This document shows, in pieces, positions 18,395-27,635 of a stretch of 64,000 bases of DNA. Within the stretch, counting starts at the first letter, position 1, and the number at the start of each line of letters is the position of its first letter. Under the pieces are notes generated by a model that worked only from the letters and a program-made list of their open reading frames with translations, was not told the origin of the DNA and ran no database searches. This stretch comes from Bacteroides sp. (GTDB taxonomy: Bacteria; Bacteroidota; Bacteroidia; Bacteroidales; Bacteroidaceae): positions 56,932-120,931 of the forward strand of contig JALCME010000015.1 of NCBI GenBank assembly GCA_022648295.1, in the 5' to 3' direction. Made by a program: the position numbers and the translations under genes.

Positions 18395-21178
18395 TTAAAT
18401 ATCAAAATTAGCTTTCATTGCATCCTCAAACTCTTTCTTTACAGACTCAGTATAGAATGGCATACCCCAAATCTCGAAATCTTGGTTTTCAGTATGGAAC
18501 TGAATAAATCCATCCGAATGGATTCTCTTTTGAAAGTCTACTTTCCAAGAATCGGTTCCTCTTAATTGAGGACCTTTAGGCTCAATGAAGATCTGAATAT
18601 TATCAAAGACTCCTTCGGTATATTTACGTCGCATAAATAGCACAAAGTCTGGTTCAGTTGCTCTACCTGTCTCAAAATCAAATATTTTCAAATCCTTTTC
18701 ATTGCGAACAAGATAGATTTCGTTATACTTTTCAGCTAACTTATCCATGATGCTTTCAATGTACTTGATAAGATATTTCTCTTCTTCAGTTCCATAATTG
18801 TCATCATAGGCAAACCAGTCAGCTTTATCAACATCACAGCGTAAAAGAATATTGGTTGTTGCCTTGATAGATATTCCTTCTTCTTTCTTATCAGAGCCTT
18901 CTGAAACCCTAAAAGTATGATCTTTGAAAACATCACGAACCATGTGTCCTTTGAATGCTTTCGTACCACGAGTCCCGATACCTCCCTTAGCAAGCATGGG
19001 GATCATATCTCGCAAGACTTGCAAAACGACATTAAGTTGTTCTTTCTGAGAAAGGTTATCAATTACGTCTTTTTGACCAACTACTTTTACTCTAATACTT
19101 GAAAGATAAGCATCACTTTCAATGAATTCTTTTACTGACTTCAGATTGGGAAAGAAATCAGACAATGAACTATATGTAAACTCAGGCAATCTATTGATAG
19201 CAGCTCTGATGATATGCTTACCAAAATCACCGAGAGTCATACTTCTTTGTTGAAGAGCTATTGTATCTTGTGCTGTAGCTTTACTAAAAGCTAGACTTTG
19301 CTCCATATCGCCACTTTTGATGCGAACTTGGAACTCACGATCTAAAATATTTTGTCCAATACTTGTTATATCCTCATTAAGTAAATAAGGTTCTGGCTCA
19401 TTGGCAAAGACATAACCATCAGTATATAGACGAGTTTTTTTGAAACTATCTTTTAGTTTCTCTGACACTTCACGACTTTTGGGTGCTATAATACCGGAGT
19501 TTGTCAAAGCTGTATTCAACTCCTGCACATATCTTGGATTGTGAGAACTATGGTAGTGAAGAGTTTCCAATGCCCTCAATCTATTAGTAAGGTCGTTATC
19601 ATACTTGCGAGAACCTACTGGGGCTGACAGAACTACTTCCTCTTGTTTCTGAGATACAGGCGTTTCAGTATTCTCTTTGGTTACTTCTTGCTTTGTCTTG
19701 TATTCCGCAGGTTCTTCTTGAACTACACTTTTTGGCGCTATAAATGGCATATATCGAGCACCACGCCCAATCAACTGTGCTTCCGCATTCGTTGTTTTGC
19801 CAGGTGCAGTTCCTTTGGAGTCACGAGTATCATAAAGACGTACAATATCATAAAGATTGAGCACGTCCCAACCCTCATTCAACATATCTACAGCGAAAAC
19901 GGCTCTAAATTCATTGTCCTTTTCCTCTAAAGAGTTCAAATACGATTGTTTCTCTGGGCTGATATTATTACCATCTACCAACAATAGGTTGTCTTCTTTA
20001 AAGTCTTCCTGCAATTCCAATAATAGGTTTTCATTCGTGATGCCTTTCTCCTCAAAATAGGTAAAGGCAGACAGTATATCATCATGTGCGTGAGAACGAA
20101 TGCGTTGCAATGTCTCATTATTCAACGTCTTAACAGCCTGAACAAATTCATCGTGGAAAGCTTTGTTTGCAGCAATAGTCTTAGACTTGAACATCACAAC
20201 CGGCTTCACATCTTGTTTGATAGCCGTAAACAGCTTTCGTCTATACTGGCTCAGAATCATTGCTTGTATTGCTCTTTCCAATGGCGAAGCATCACTTTGC
20301 ACTACAGCAATATCTTTTGAATATCCATCTTCTCTGAATCGTTTTAATGGATAGTCAAAGATTATCTTATCTGCATATTTATCTGCAATGTTTTGGTCGG
20401 TAAAATCTTCGGTAGCAGTAAATTCAAGCAGTATATTGGTATTGCCATCTTCGGGGGTGCGTTGAAATATACGCATAACAGTTGTTTCCCAATCATCAGA
20501 TGGCTCATACTCATCATCGTCAAACAACTCCAACTGAGCTGCTACATCTACGCCTTTCTTAGCGGCTCCATTCATGTGATGTGCTTCATCCGATATCAGC
20601 ACCAGTCCTTTTGTACTGAAATCATTGTAACTCACGCCACCCTCTTTCGGAGTATTAAGGTCGCTATGTAGTCCTTGGGTTGTAGTAAGGCAGAAGTTAA
20701 TGCAGTCATCATCTACAGCTTGGAAATTATCTACTCTGCGGATTTCTACTTGCTTGCCATCTATATTGATAGATTGAGCAAATTGGTATTTAGAAGATGC
20801 AGCATTAAAGAAGTTATCTTCTGTTTTACCCACCACATTGCTACTTCCTACGAAGAACAGAAAGTTACGATAGCCGTTTTTGTAAAGGTACAGTATAAGA
20901 CCGGCCATGATAAGCGTCTTACCGCTACCGGTTGCCATGTGAAACAGCAAATGTGGCTTTAGTGGCTTACTCTCATAGTCGTTCTCCCAAAAATTAATGA
21001 AATATTGAAACGCTTCCTTTTGATAAGGACGCAATGGCATCAACGGGTTGAGTGAGGTGCCAAAATATTCCGGCATCTCGGTACGCTCAATAGTTTTTCT
21101 ACCAAATTCCTCACGCAACGTACTTTGAAGATTGTTGCGGAGATAATCTTCCATGCTAAATGCTTGTTTCTTTACCAT
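18395..21178 (-). CDS. Type III restriction enzyme Res subunit (helicase-nuclease)
   Basis: 927-residue superfamily 2 helicase fused to a nuclease. The Walker A motif is MATGSGKT (residues 81-88), the DEAH box SDEAHHM at 197-200, and helicase motif VI is GRGARY in the second RecA-like domain. Near the C-terminus EPDFVLFMRR and IFIEPKG form the PD-(D/E)xK nuclease core of Res proteins. Res needs the Mod partner to recognise its site and cleaves when two unmethylated sites are in opposite orientation. A charged, proline- and glutamate-rich insert lies at about residues 480-520. The gene starts 1 bp after the mod stop. No inactivating change is visible. Confidence 0.92.
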   Translation of the reverse strand: MVKKQAFSMEDYLRNNLQSTLREEFGRKTIERTEMPEYFGTSLNPLMPLRPYQKEAFQYFINFWENDYESKPLKPHLLFHMATGSGKTLIMAGLILYLYKNGYRNFLFFVGSSNVVGKTEDNFFNAASSKYQFAQSINIDGKQVEIRRVDNFQAVDDDCINFCLTTTQGLHSDLNTPKEGGVSYNDFSTKGLVLISDEAHHMNGAAKKGVDVAAQLELFDDDEYEPSDDWETTVMRIFQRTPEDGNTNILLEFTATEDFTDQNIADKYADKIIFDYPLKRFREDGYSKDIAVVQSDASPLERAIQAMILSQYRRKLFTAIKQDVKPVVMFKSKTIAANKAFHDEFVQAVKTLNNETLQRIRSHAHDDILSAFTYFEEKGITNENLLLELQEDFKEDNLLLVDGNNISPEKQSYLNSLEEKDNEFRAVFAVDMLNEGWDVLNLYDIVRLYDTRDSKGTAPGKTTNAEAQLIGRGARYMPFIAPKSVVQEEPAEYKTKQEVTKENTETPVSQKQEEVVLSAPVGSRKYDNDLTNRLRALETLHYHSSHNPRYVQELNTALTNSGIIAPKSREVSEKLKDSFKKTRLYTDGYVFANEPEPYLLNEDITSIGQNILDREFQVRIKSGDMEQSLAFSKATAQDTIALQQRSMTLGDFGKHIIRAAINRLPEFTYSSLSDFFPNLKSVKEFIESDAYLSSIRVKVVGQKDVIDNLSQKEQLNVVLQVLRDMIPMLAKGGIGTRGTKAFKGHMVRDVFKDHTFRVSEGSDKKEEGISIKATTNILLRCDVDKADWFAYDDNYGTEEEKYLIKYIESIMDKLAEKYNEIYLVRNEKDLKIFDFETGRATEPDFVLFMRRKYTEGVFDNIQIFIEPKGPQLRGTDSWKVDFQKRIHSDGFIQFHTENQDFEIWGMPFYTESVKKEFEDAMKANFDI

Positions 21179-21179
21179 A

Positions 21180-23135
21180 TCACTTATTTGTATAGAAGTC
21201 AGAATTCAAGCTCTTATCATTTTTACTGATGCCAAATTCTTCATTGTTAATCTCAGAATATGGCACATATAGCAGGTTCTTGTCAAGGCACTCTATTAAG
21301 AAGCGTTTTTGTTCATCAAGTGATAACTCCGCAAACTCTTTGATATTTTCATCTATCTCCTGCGGTTTTACTTTCCACGACAAGAAGCCTGTGGCTTGCA
21401 TTTCAGTCCAAACTGTTTGAAGCTCGGCTGTAGAAGTAGCGTTCTCGATTGAGTCAACAAATTGTTGGTTGGCTGTGGCTAATTCACAATAGACGAAAGA
21501 ACCACCTCCTTGCCAATTGACAGCCTTACTAGTTCCACCTTGCTCACCTTCGATTACTTTCTTTAATCGTTCTACAGCAACTGTCTGAATATAATCCATT
21601 TGTTCAACTCCGATGTAACGGCGCCCCATTTTATGAGCCACTGCAGCTGTTGTACCACTACCTAAATGATAGTCTAAAATAATATCATTTTCTTTTGTAA
21701 AGATTGAAATTAAAAAGCCAATATACTCCTCTGGCTTTTTCCCATTTCTAAAGGAAACATTACCTTCATCATTGACATTATTATAATCTGATTGGAAGTC
21801 AAAGAAATTAGGATATGGTTTTTCTGTTACATCAGAACTTGTTGGTTTACCTTGATAATATCCCCCATTTTTATTTCCTTTAGGTGGAGTATAAAAACGT
21901 CTAAAACCAAAGTTGTCATCACCCATATTTTCAACTTTAAAGATAGTTTCAGGAGGATAATTCGCAGCTATTGGTTCGATGAATTTTACATATAATCTTC
22001 CACTGCTGTTTTTCTCTCTTATTGAACCTCTGACGCTTATCGTTTTTGACAGCATTTCATTTGGTTCTTCTTTGGCCACACTATATTTTTCCGGAGTAAA
22101 TATTTCAACTTTCTTTTCATCAAAGTATATTACTTCTGGCTCACCTAATTCTACAATCTTATATACATAATCGTCAACAAGTTTTTGTTCAATTTTTTTA
22201 GGCATCTTTGTTTCAGAAGAAACTGAATAAATCAAATTATATTCAATTACATCATTAAACTCTTTATCTCCTGTTAATATTCTATCAGGATGTCTTACTA
22301 AAATATTAAAAGTACATAATGATTTCTCAAATATTTCATCCATCAAAACTTTTAAATATCCATATTCATGAAAGCTACATTGGACACAAATAACACCATC
22401 AGAGCTTAGTAAACGCTTAGCTGCTAATAATCTGTTCCTCATAAAAGTCAACCATGTTGATTGATTGAAATTATCATTATACCCAAAGCCATCATTTCCT
22501 GTATTATATGGAGGATCAATATAAATTAACTTAACCTTACCACAGACTGATCTATTTTTATATAAAGAATACAAAGCCAATAAATTATTTCCTTTAATGA
22601 TGAAGTTATCATCTTTAGAAACACTAGTTACCTCATGCTCTCCATCAGCATCATAGCGACGGAAGTTATTCAAAGCTTTAGGTTCTGTAAGTCGATTGAT
22701 TTCATCGGGAGCAAGAATCTCATTCCAAAACACCTCATTGCGTTTTGCGTCCTCTTTGGTTTGCCCCCCTTCGAGCATACAATCTTTATATGGCCAAGAC
22801 AGAACAACCTCACGACTCTCAGACAAAAAGTTATCTCCACTTGCGTCCGTGATACCCACTTTGTTCTTAAAACAAGTATAGCTATCCGGAAGGAAGCGTT
22901 TGTTCATTACAAACTTTTGAAACTTCACCTTGTCGAATACGGTTAGTCCATCCACCTCGGTAAAGAAGTTCTTACGAAGAGCTTTGTGAGACAAAAGTAG
23001 TCGCAGCAAGTCGGGACGCATAGCAAGTGCAGCCTCCACTATGGCATTCTTCAGCAAGTGCCCATCCTCGGTACAATATCGGCTTTCATTACGTAATAGC
23101 TTTTCAAGCTCTTTGAATTGATTTAAATTGTCCAT
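21180..23135 (-). CDS. Type III-like DNA adenine methyltransferase (Mod)
   Basis: 651-residue beta-class N6-adenine or N4-cytosine methyltransferase. Catalytic motif IV is IDPPYNTG (residues 206-213), and the S-adenosylmethionine-binding motif I comes later as DYHLGSGTTAAVAHKMGRRYIGVE, the order expected for beta-class enzymes of type III systems. DPPY suits adenine methylation. The region between (about 270-420) should hold the target-recognition domain. An N-terminal 200-residue part with FTEVDGLTVFDKVKFQKFV is typical of Mod. It protects host DNA and provides specificity to Res. It is 8 bp downstream of the membrane-protein gene. Confidence 0.92.
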   Translation of the reverse strand: MDNLNQFKELEKLLRNESRYCTEDGHLLKNAIVEAALAMRPDLLRLLLSHKALRKNFFTEVDGLTVFDKVKFQKFVMNKRFLPDSYTCFKNKVGITDASGDNFLSESREVVLSWPYKDCMLEGGQTKEDAKRNEVFWNEILAPDEINRLTEPKALNNFRRYDADGEHEVTSVSKDDNFIIKGNNLLALYSLYKNRSVCGKVKLIYIDPPYNTGNDGFGYNDNFNQSTWLTFMRNRLLAAKRLLSSDGVICVQCSFHEYGYLKVLMDEIFEKSLCTFNILVRHPDRILTGDKEFNDVIEYNLIYSVSSETKMPKKIEQKLVDDYVYKIVELGEPEVIYFDEKKVEIFTPEKYSVAKEEPNEMLSKTISVRGSIREKNSSGRLYVKFIEPIAANYPPETIFKVENMGDDNFGFRRFYTPPKGNKNGGYYQGKPTSSDVTEKPYPNFFDFQSDYNNVNDEGNVSFRNGKKPEEYIGFLISIFTKENDIILDYHLGSGTTAAVAHKMGRRYIGVEQMDYIQTVAVERLKKVIEGEQGGTSKAVNWQGGGSFVYCELATANQQFVDSIENATSTAELQTVWTEMQATGFLSWKVKPQEIDENIKEFAELSLDEQKRFLIECLDKNLLYVPYSEINNEEFGISKNDKSLNSDFYTNK

Positions 23136-23143
23136 ATATAGTT

Positions 23144-23818
23144 TTATTTTTTAATTGTCAAATTTTCGTCTATGGGTCTTATCTGTAATGTATCTTTTAA
23201 AGCAGATTGTATCCCATTGATTTCTTGTTTTATTTCCTTATATTGTGATTTTTCTATCTTTGTAGAGCTATAGAACGGAATAATAATAGCGGCTAATGCA
23301 GCACATAAAGCCACAAAGAACGAAGCTCTTGTCCAAAAAATTGTATGCTTATATTGCGTCCTAGCTTCCATTAGTTGTATTTCAAATCTTCTTTGCTCTG
23401 CTGTCTTGAATTGATGTTTAACTAAATCAACAATGGTCTCTGAAAGAAGTAATTCATAATAACAATTATACTTATATATGAAACATTCTTTAGGATAAGA
23501 CCTATCTGCTTTTATTATAAATTTCTTTGAAGAGGTTTTATTTAGTTCAATTTTATTATCTATATCTCTGGCAAAATCTATGAGGTAATAATTTGATATT
23601 AAATATTCAAACAACAATGATAACTGTATTAAAATCTTTCTCAATGAATTTTTCTCTATAGTATCTGAAACTATTTGTATGTCAGCATAGTCTATTTCTT
23701 CAATTTCTATAGCTTTATTAATACTATAAAGCAAATTATATCTACATAATTTACCTTCATTCTGTAGAGCAACCATCTTAGACAAAACGTCTTTCTCAAA
23801 ACTACTAAAGTCCCTCAT
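23144..23818 (-). CDS. Single-pass membrane protein of the restriction operon
   Basis: 224 residues, family not recognised. The first 160 residues are soluble and helix-rich with many aromatic and charged residues. One strong membrane segment (about 163-185, FFVALCAALAAIIIPFY) follows, then a short charged, probably helical tail. There is no signal peptide, so the large domain is probably cytoplasmic. It starts directly after the SNF2 stop and 8 bp before mod, so it is firmly inside the operon. A membrane protein between a helicase and a methyltransferase is unusual for a type III system; an effector or anchoring role is speculation. Confidence 0.72.
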   Translation of the reverse strand: MRDFSSFEKDVLSKMVALQNEGKLCRYNLLYSINKAIEIEEIDYADIQIVSDTIEKNSLRKILIQLSLLFEYLISNYYLIDFARDIDNKIELNKTSSKKFIIKADRSYPKECFIYKYNCYYELLLSETIVDLVKHQFKTAEQRRFEIQLMEARTQYKHTIFWTRASFFVALCAALAAIIIPFYSSTKIEKSQYKEIKQEINGIQSALKDTLQIRPIDENLTIKK

Positions 23819-26719
23819 CTATTTAATCCTCCACTTTATTGAATACTCATCAACCGTTTCCACTTTTGCTTCGGCAAGGTCATAGAGTTTCGTTACCAAT
23901 TTATTTTTCTCGGATTTGAGTTGAGTTTTCTTTTCATCAAACTCACGCCAAGCGGTGTCACGTTTTTCGTTCAAAGCATCTTTCTCTTTTTGAATAGCAA
24001 GTTTCTTACGAATTTTGCGTTCTTTCATAAACTCATCATTCTTTTCTTCAATCGCCTTATCAAGATCATTGAGCCGTTGCTGTAATGCTTTTCGATTATC
24101 TTCAGCCCAATTCTCTATTTTGACTATTTCATCAGAAATCAAATCGCCATTGCGAGCTTCTAACACTTCCGTTAGCTCCTCTTCTCGCTTATCAAGAACT
24201 TCAGAAATGGTTGTTAGCTCGTCGCTTAAAACCTTATCTTCAGTAACCACTGCTGGAAGCAATAGAAGGCGTTGGGTAAAGTTGTCATTAAATACATTAC
24301 CCATTTCATCCGTTGAAACAACAAGGATGCGTTCCTCTTCTTCTTTTAGAGAATGGTATCGTACCAAACGGAATTTCAAATAGCCCGATGTACCAACACG
24401 TTCCTTGATTACTGATACAATTTTCTTGCAACCTGAATAATCGAACTCCACTCCTGCAATAGGGGTTTGAGCATTGATCGCTTTATGGATGACGTATTGA
24501 GCCAAAGGGTGCGAAATGCGGTAGTTATAACCATGACTTTCTTGTTTTGTCAAAGTGTAAATGCCATGATGTATGTTAGAGTCAATATCGTTTGGCAAAA
24601 GAAACTCATTTTTGCCATTCTTGCTAACCTTTATTTGGGAACGCAACACTCCACACGTCAAACACCACAACAATTCTGTATATTGGTCAAGCCGTGAAGT
24701 TTCTTCTTCTTCACGAATCTTCAGTTTTTCAATAACCTCTTCATCGAAATTTTCAAAGAGCGAAGCCTTGGTCTGCTGAATATTATCCTTTATATCATCA
24801 TGCAATTCTTCCTGCAATTGGTCAAACGCCCGATCAAGATCTTCTGTGGTGCGACATTGTTTGTAGATATTAAGAATACGCTTCTCAAAATCCACGCCAT
24901 TGCCTATAGAGCCAAGCACTTCATCACTTGCGCCAAAGACGCCTTTGAACAGATTAAACTTTTGGTCAAGCAGTTCATACACACGTTGGTCAGCGCGATT
25001 AGACTTATTGATAAAGTTTACCACCACAACATCATACTTCTGCCCATAACGATGGCAACGCCCGATACGCTGTTCCACTCGTTGAGGATTCCATGGCAAA
25101 TCAAAATTAACTATTAAAGAGCAGAATTGTAAGTTAACACCCTCGGCAGCAGCTTCAGTTGCAATCATAATTTCAGCCTTATCTCGAAAATAGTCCACTA
25201 AAGCCAATCGTTTATCCGCCGTCTTTGAACCAGATACCCGACTCGTTTCTTTGTTTTGGCTGAACCAATCTTTATAAATCTCATTTGAACGAGGGTCGGA
25301 ATTAGAGCCATTAAACAACAACATCTTTCCCTTGTAACCTTGCTCTTCCAATAGATTATAAAGGTATTGCTGAGTACGACGACTTTCTGTGAAAATCAAT
25401 GCTTTTCTTGGCGCATTCATTTCTTCCATGTGTTTGAAGCCCAATTGCAAAGCCTTCACAAGACAATCACCTTTACTATTTGTAGTGATTCTTAGAGCGA
25501 GAGCATGAATTTCTTTTAATTCTACTATTTCCTCTTTGATAGATTCTATGTCATCAGCCGATAGTTCGTCTTGTTCGCTCTCTTCTATCTCCTCATCTTC
25601 TTCATCAATCCATTCATCTTCAATCTCTTCAATGGCATCAAAATCATCAATTATAGTATCTGCATCGTCAGAAACAATATTCTTTATTTTATCTTCCAAA
25701 CGTTGAATGATGCTTTCCAAAGTGCCAGCAATAGCAAAAGTTGAAGAAGCCAATAACTTATATAGTACCAATGTTATAAGTGTACGTTGAGAATTAGGTA
25801 AACCATAGCTCTCATCACGTTCAAGATAACGATTAATCCGATTAGACAATTCTATTTCATCTTCTGTTGGATAATACTCCTGTACCAACGGAATACGATT
25901 TGTGTATTTCACATAGGCCTGCACCTGACTTCTTAAAGTACGATGCACGATAGGCAATATTCTTCGTCGAAGTTCTGAATATTTGCTATCATCACGCAAA
26001 GCCACTTTACTGTATTGAGAGCTAAAACTGGATAGTTCACCGAAATAAGCCGGATCAATGATGGATATTAATCCATATAGTTCTTTAATGTCATTCTGCA
26101 AAGGAGTAGCAGTCAACAATATTTTTTTGAATGGCTGAAGTCCAAGTTTTAGAGCAATACCTGTTTTGTTACTGTTACGATAAACATTACGCAAAGCATG
26201 AGCTTCATCCATCACAACCAAATCCCAATTAACTCGGCTAATATGCATGATATTCTTTCTTGCAAATGAATAAGAGCAAATTACGATATTGGAAGACGTA
26301 TCAAATGGATTTGCGTATGTTTCTGCCAAAATCTTATCGAAGTTTCTTTTTTCAAGAATGACAGAAGGTAGATAAAACTTATCTTCCAATTCTATACTCC
26401 ATTGTTTACGAAGTGTAGCCGAAGCTATAATCAAAATATGCCGTTTCCGCTCAGCCCAATTTTGGCTAATAACCAAAGCAGCCTCGATTGTTTTACCAAG
26501 TCCCACTTCATCAGCAAGAATCGCACCCATACTCAACGGAGAACGAAATGCGAATAAAGCAGCATTAACCTGATGTGGATTTAAGTCAACTTTCGCTTCA
26601 GATAACACACCTGTAAACTTATCATCATCGCTCGAACTGCGACGACGATAAAGTTGCCAAGCAATATACTTTTGCTGGTATGGGGTTAATACTCTTGCAT
26701 TATTCATTTCTGTTGTCAT
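23819..26719 (-). CDS. SNF2-family helicase/translocase
   Basis: 966-residue SNF2/RapA-like superfamily 2 ATPase. Walker A is DEVGLGKT (residues 70-77) and the DEAH box MDEAHALRN begins at 170. The helicase C domain carries TEAAAEGVNLQFC, NFDLPWNPQRVEQRIGRCHRYGQ, all hallmarks of bacterial SNF2 proteins. A very acidic insert (about 345-400) separates the two RecA lobes and a long charged coiled coil (about 835-945) ends the protein. Comparable SNF2 proteins appear as DrmD in class 1 DISARM and in other phage-defence clusters. Here it leads a type III core; it may move along DNA to license Mod or Res. Starts 3 bp after the XRE gene stop. Confidence 0.9.
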   Translation of the reverse strand: MTTEMNNARVLTPYQQKYIAWQLYRRRSSSDDDKFTGVLSEAKVDLNPHQVNAALFAFRSPLSMGAILADEVGLGKTIEAALVISQNWAERKRHILIIASATLRKQWSIELEDKFYLPSVILEKRNFDKILAETYANPFDTSSNIVICSYSFARKNIMHISRVNWDLVVMDEAHALRNVYRNSNKTGIALKLGLQPFKKILLTATPLQNDIKELYGLISIIDPAYFGELSSFSSQYSKVALRDDSKYSELRRRILPIVHRTLRSQVQAYVKYTNRIPLVQEYYPTEDEIELSNRINRYLERDESYGLPNSQRTLITLVLYKLLASSTFAIAGTLESIIQRLEDKIKNIVSDDADTIIDDFDAIEEIEDEWIDEEDEEIEESEQDELSADDIESIKEEIVELKEIHALALRITTNSKGDCLVKALQLGFKHMEEMNAPRKALIFTESRRTQQYLYNLLEEQGYKGKMLLFNGSNSDPRSNEIYKDWFSQNKETSRVSGSKTADKRLALVDYFRDKAEIMIATEAAAEGVNLQFCSLIVNFDLPWNPQRVEQRIGRCHRYGQKYDVVVVNFINKSNRADQRVYELLDQKFNLFKGVFGASDEVLGSIGNGVDFEKRILNIYKQCRTTEDLDRAFDQLQEELHDDIKDNIQQTKASLFENFDEEVIEKLKIREEEETSRLDQYTELLWCLTCGVLRSQIKVSKNGKNEFLLPNDIDSNIHHGIYTLTKQESHGYNYRISHPLAQYVIHKAINAQTPIAGVEFDYSGCKKIVSVIKERVGTSGYLKFRLVRYHSLKEEEERILVVSTDEMGNVFNDNFTQRLLLLPAVVTEDKVLSDELTTISEVLDKREEELTEVLEARNGDLISDEIVKIENWAEDNRKALQQRLNDLDKAIEEKNDEFMKERKIRKKLAIQKEKDALNEKRDTAWREFDEKKTQLKSEKNKLVTKLYDLAEAKVETVDEYSIKWRIK

Positions 26720-26722
26720 ACT

Positions 26723-26929
26723 CTAGTCTGCACTATCCACTATTAAATCTTTCATGCTGACTGAAAGAAAATCTGCAATCTGCGCCAACACTTCCAATGA
26801 TGGTTGTTGCCGGTTAGCACAATAAGCATTAACAGTACTAAAACTTTTGCCCAATTTTTCTGCCAATTCTGTTTGAGAAATACCTTTCTCAACAAGAACT
26901 ACTTTTATTCGATTCAGTTTCTTTGCCAT
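26723..26929 (-). CDS. XRE-family transcriptional regulator
   Basis: 68-residue helix-turn-helix protein, essentially a single Cro/C1-type DNA-binding domain: ISQTELAEKLGKSFSTVNAYCANRQQPSLEVLAQIADFL. It is the first gene of the restriction operon and sits right behind its promoter, so autoregulation and timing control of the restriction genes, as in controller (C) proteins of other R-M systems, is a reasonable inference. Confidence 0.88.
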   Translation of the reverse strand: MAKKLNRIKVVLVEKGISQTELAEKLGKSFSTVNAYCANRQQPSLEVLAQIADFLSVSMKDLIVDSAD

Positions 26930-26948
26930 TTCCTTAATTGTTTAATTA

Positions 26949-26956
26949 CGAAGATA
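26949..26956 (-). promoter_or_regulatory. Probable promoter of the restriction operon
   Basis: Minus-strand TATCTTCG is one base from the Bacteroidota -7 consensus TAnnTTTG and lies 20 bp upstream of the XRE start codon. It is the same variant as in the fructan promoter. No convincing -33 box is seen. Confidence 0.42.
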
Positions 26957-27187
26957 TGGCATTTTACGCTAAATAGTGAATATTATTACATATTTATTTT
27001 GTTTAATGAAGTGTTTTGCCGATGATTTGACTATTTTGTCGTGATAAGGTGCATATTTCAAGCAATTCAAGTCTAAAAGCATGGGGTGCCAAAAACGTTC
27101 ACCCCCTACCTACGTCTATTCATAGTCGAGAAATAGGGGGTCACTAAAACGATGCCCCCTATAAACCTTGCTAAAACAGCATTAACA

Positions 27188-27479
27188 TTATCGTCTCGCA
27201 CCTCTGTTCTTATTCTTGTCCTTATCCCTCCAAGGCAATTCAGATTGAGAGCCACCACTACCAGTGCCAACACGCACCTGACCTTCACCACCGCAAGCAA
27301 GGATAAATGCTTGACCGAGCAAATTAGCTTGTGCCTCACTCACCTGTTCTCATGGCTCGAATACTTCGTTCACCAATTCGTGAATGGTTATCTTGTTTTC
27401 TGAGAATTGCTTCACTAGGTCATACGACACACCACTACGACTAACGTCATATTCTTCATCACCTACCTTTGTCCATATA
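27188..27479 (-). pseudogene. Mobile-element protein relic (relaxase-like C-terminus) with an in-frame TGA
   Basis: On the minus strand a frame reads WTKVGDEEYDVSRSGVS, then LVNEVFEP, a TGA at 27352-27350, and continues EQVSEAQANLLGQAF, then a glycine/serine-rich stretch and LPWRDKDKNKN to a TAA at 27188. The Gly-rich tail ending in LPWRDK resembles C-termini of mobilisation/relaxase proteins of Bacteroides mobilisable elements; this assignment is from memory and tentative. The TGA most simply replaces TGG (Trp) in an EPW context. The 5' part was removed where the IS21 end joins at about 27480. Confidence 0.45.
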
Positions 27480-27531
27480 TGTGGAAAATCCAACGTAACT
27501 GCCCCCTAGTGTCCAATGTAAATTGCCCCCC
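27480..27531. repeat. IS21-type terminal repeats (one end of an insertion sequence)
   Basis: Two similar units, CCAACGTAACTGCCCCC (27490-27506) and CCAATGTAAATTGCCCCC (27513-27530), stand 23 bp apart. IS21-family ends carry multiple short repeats of this kind, and this end lies downstream of istB where the right terminus should be. The outermost TGTGG at 27480 probably marks the element boundary inside the relaxase-like relic. No matching left end was found. Confidence 0.6.
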
Positions 27532-27635
27532 TGTTTCTTTCTCTTCAAATTTCTAAAATCATCACTTTCAAAACAGCTCTGTTCGCTATCAGTATGCAGG
27601 GTTCTACTTAATGTTTCTTTGTAAATATAGTGATT

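Noticed and set aside
18395..26719. DISARM system
   Set aside because: SNF2 and methyltransferase are present, but drmA, drmB and drmC-type genes are missing, and a clear type III Res with a nuclease core sits next to Mod.
27106..27339. Minus-strand 77-codon frame in the relaxase-like relic
   Set aside because: The neighbouring frame carries the recognisable SEAQANLLGQ and LPWRDK segments; this one is its shadow.
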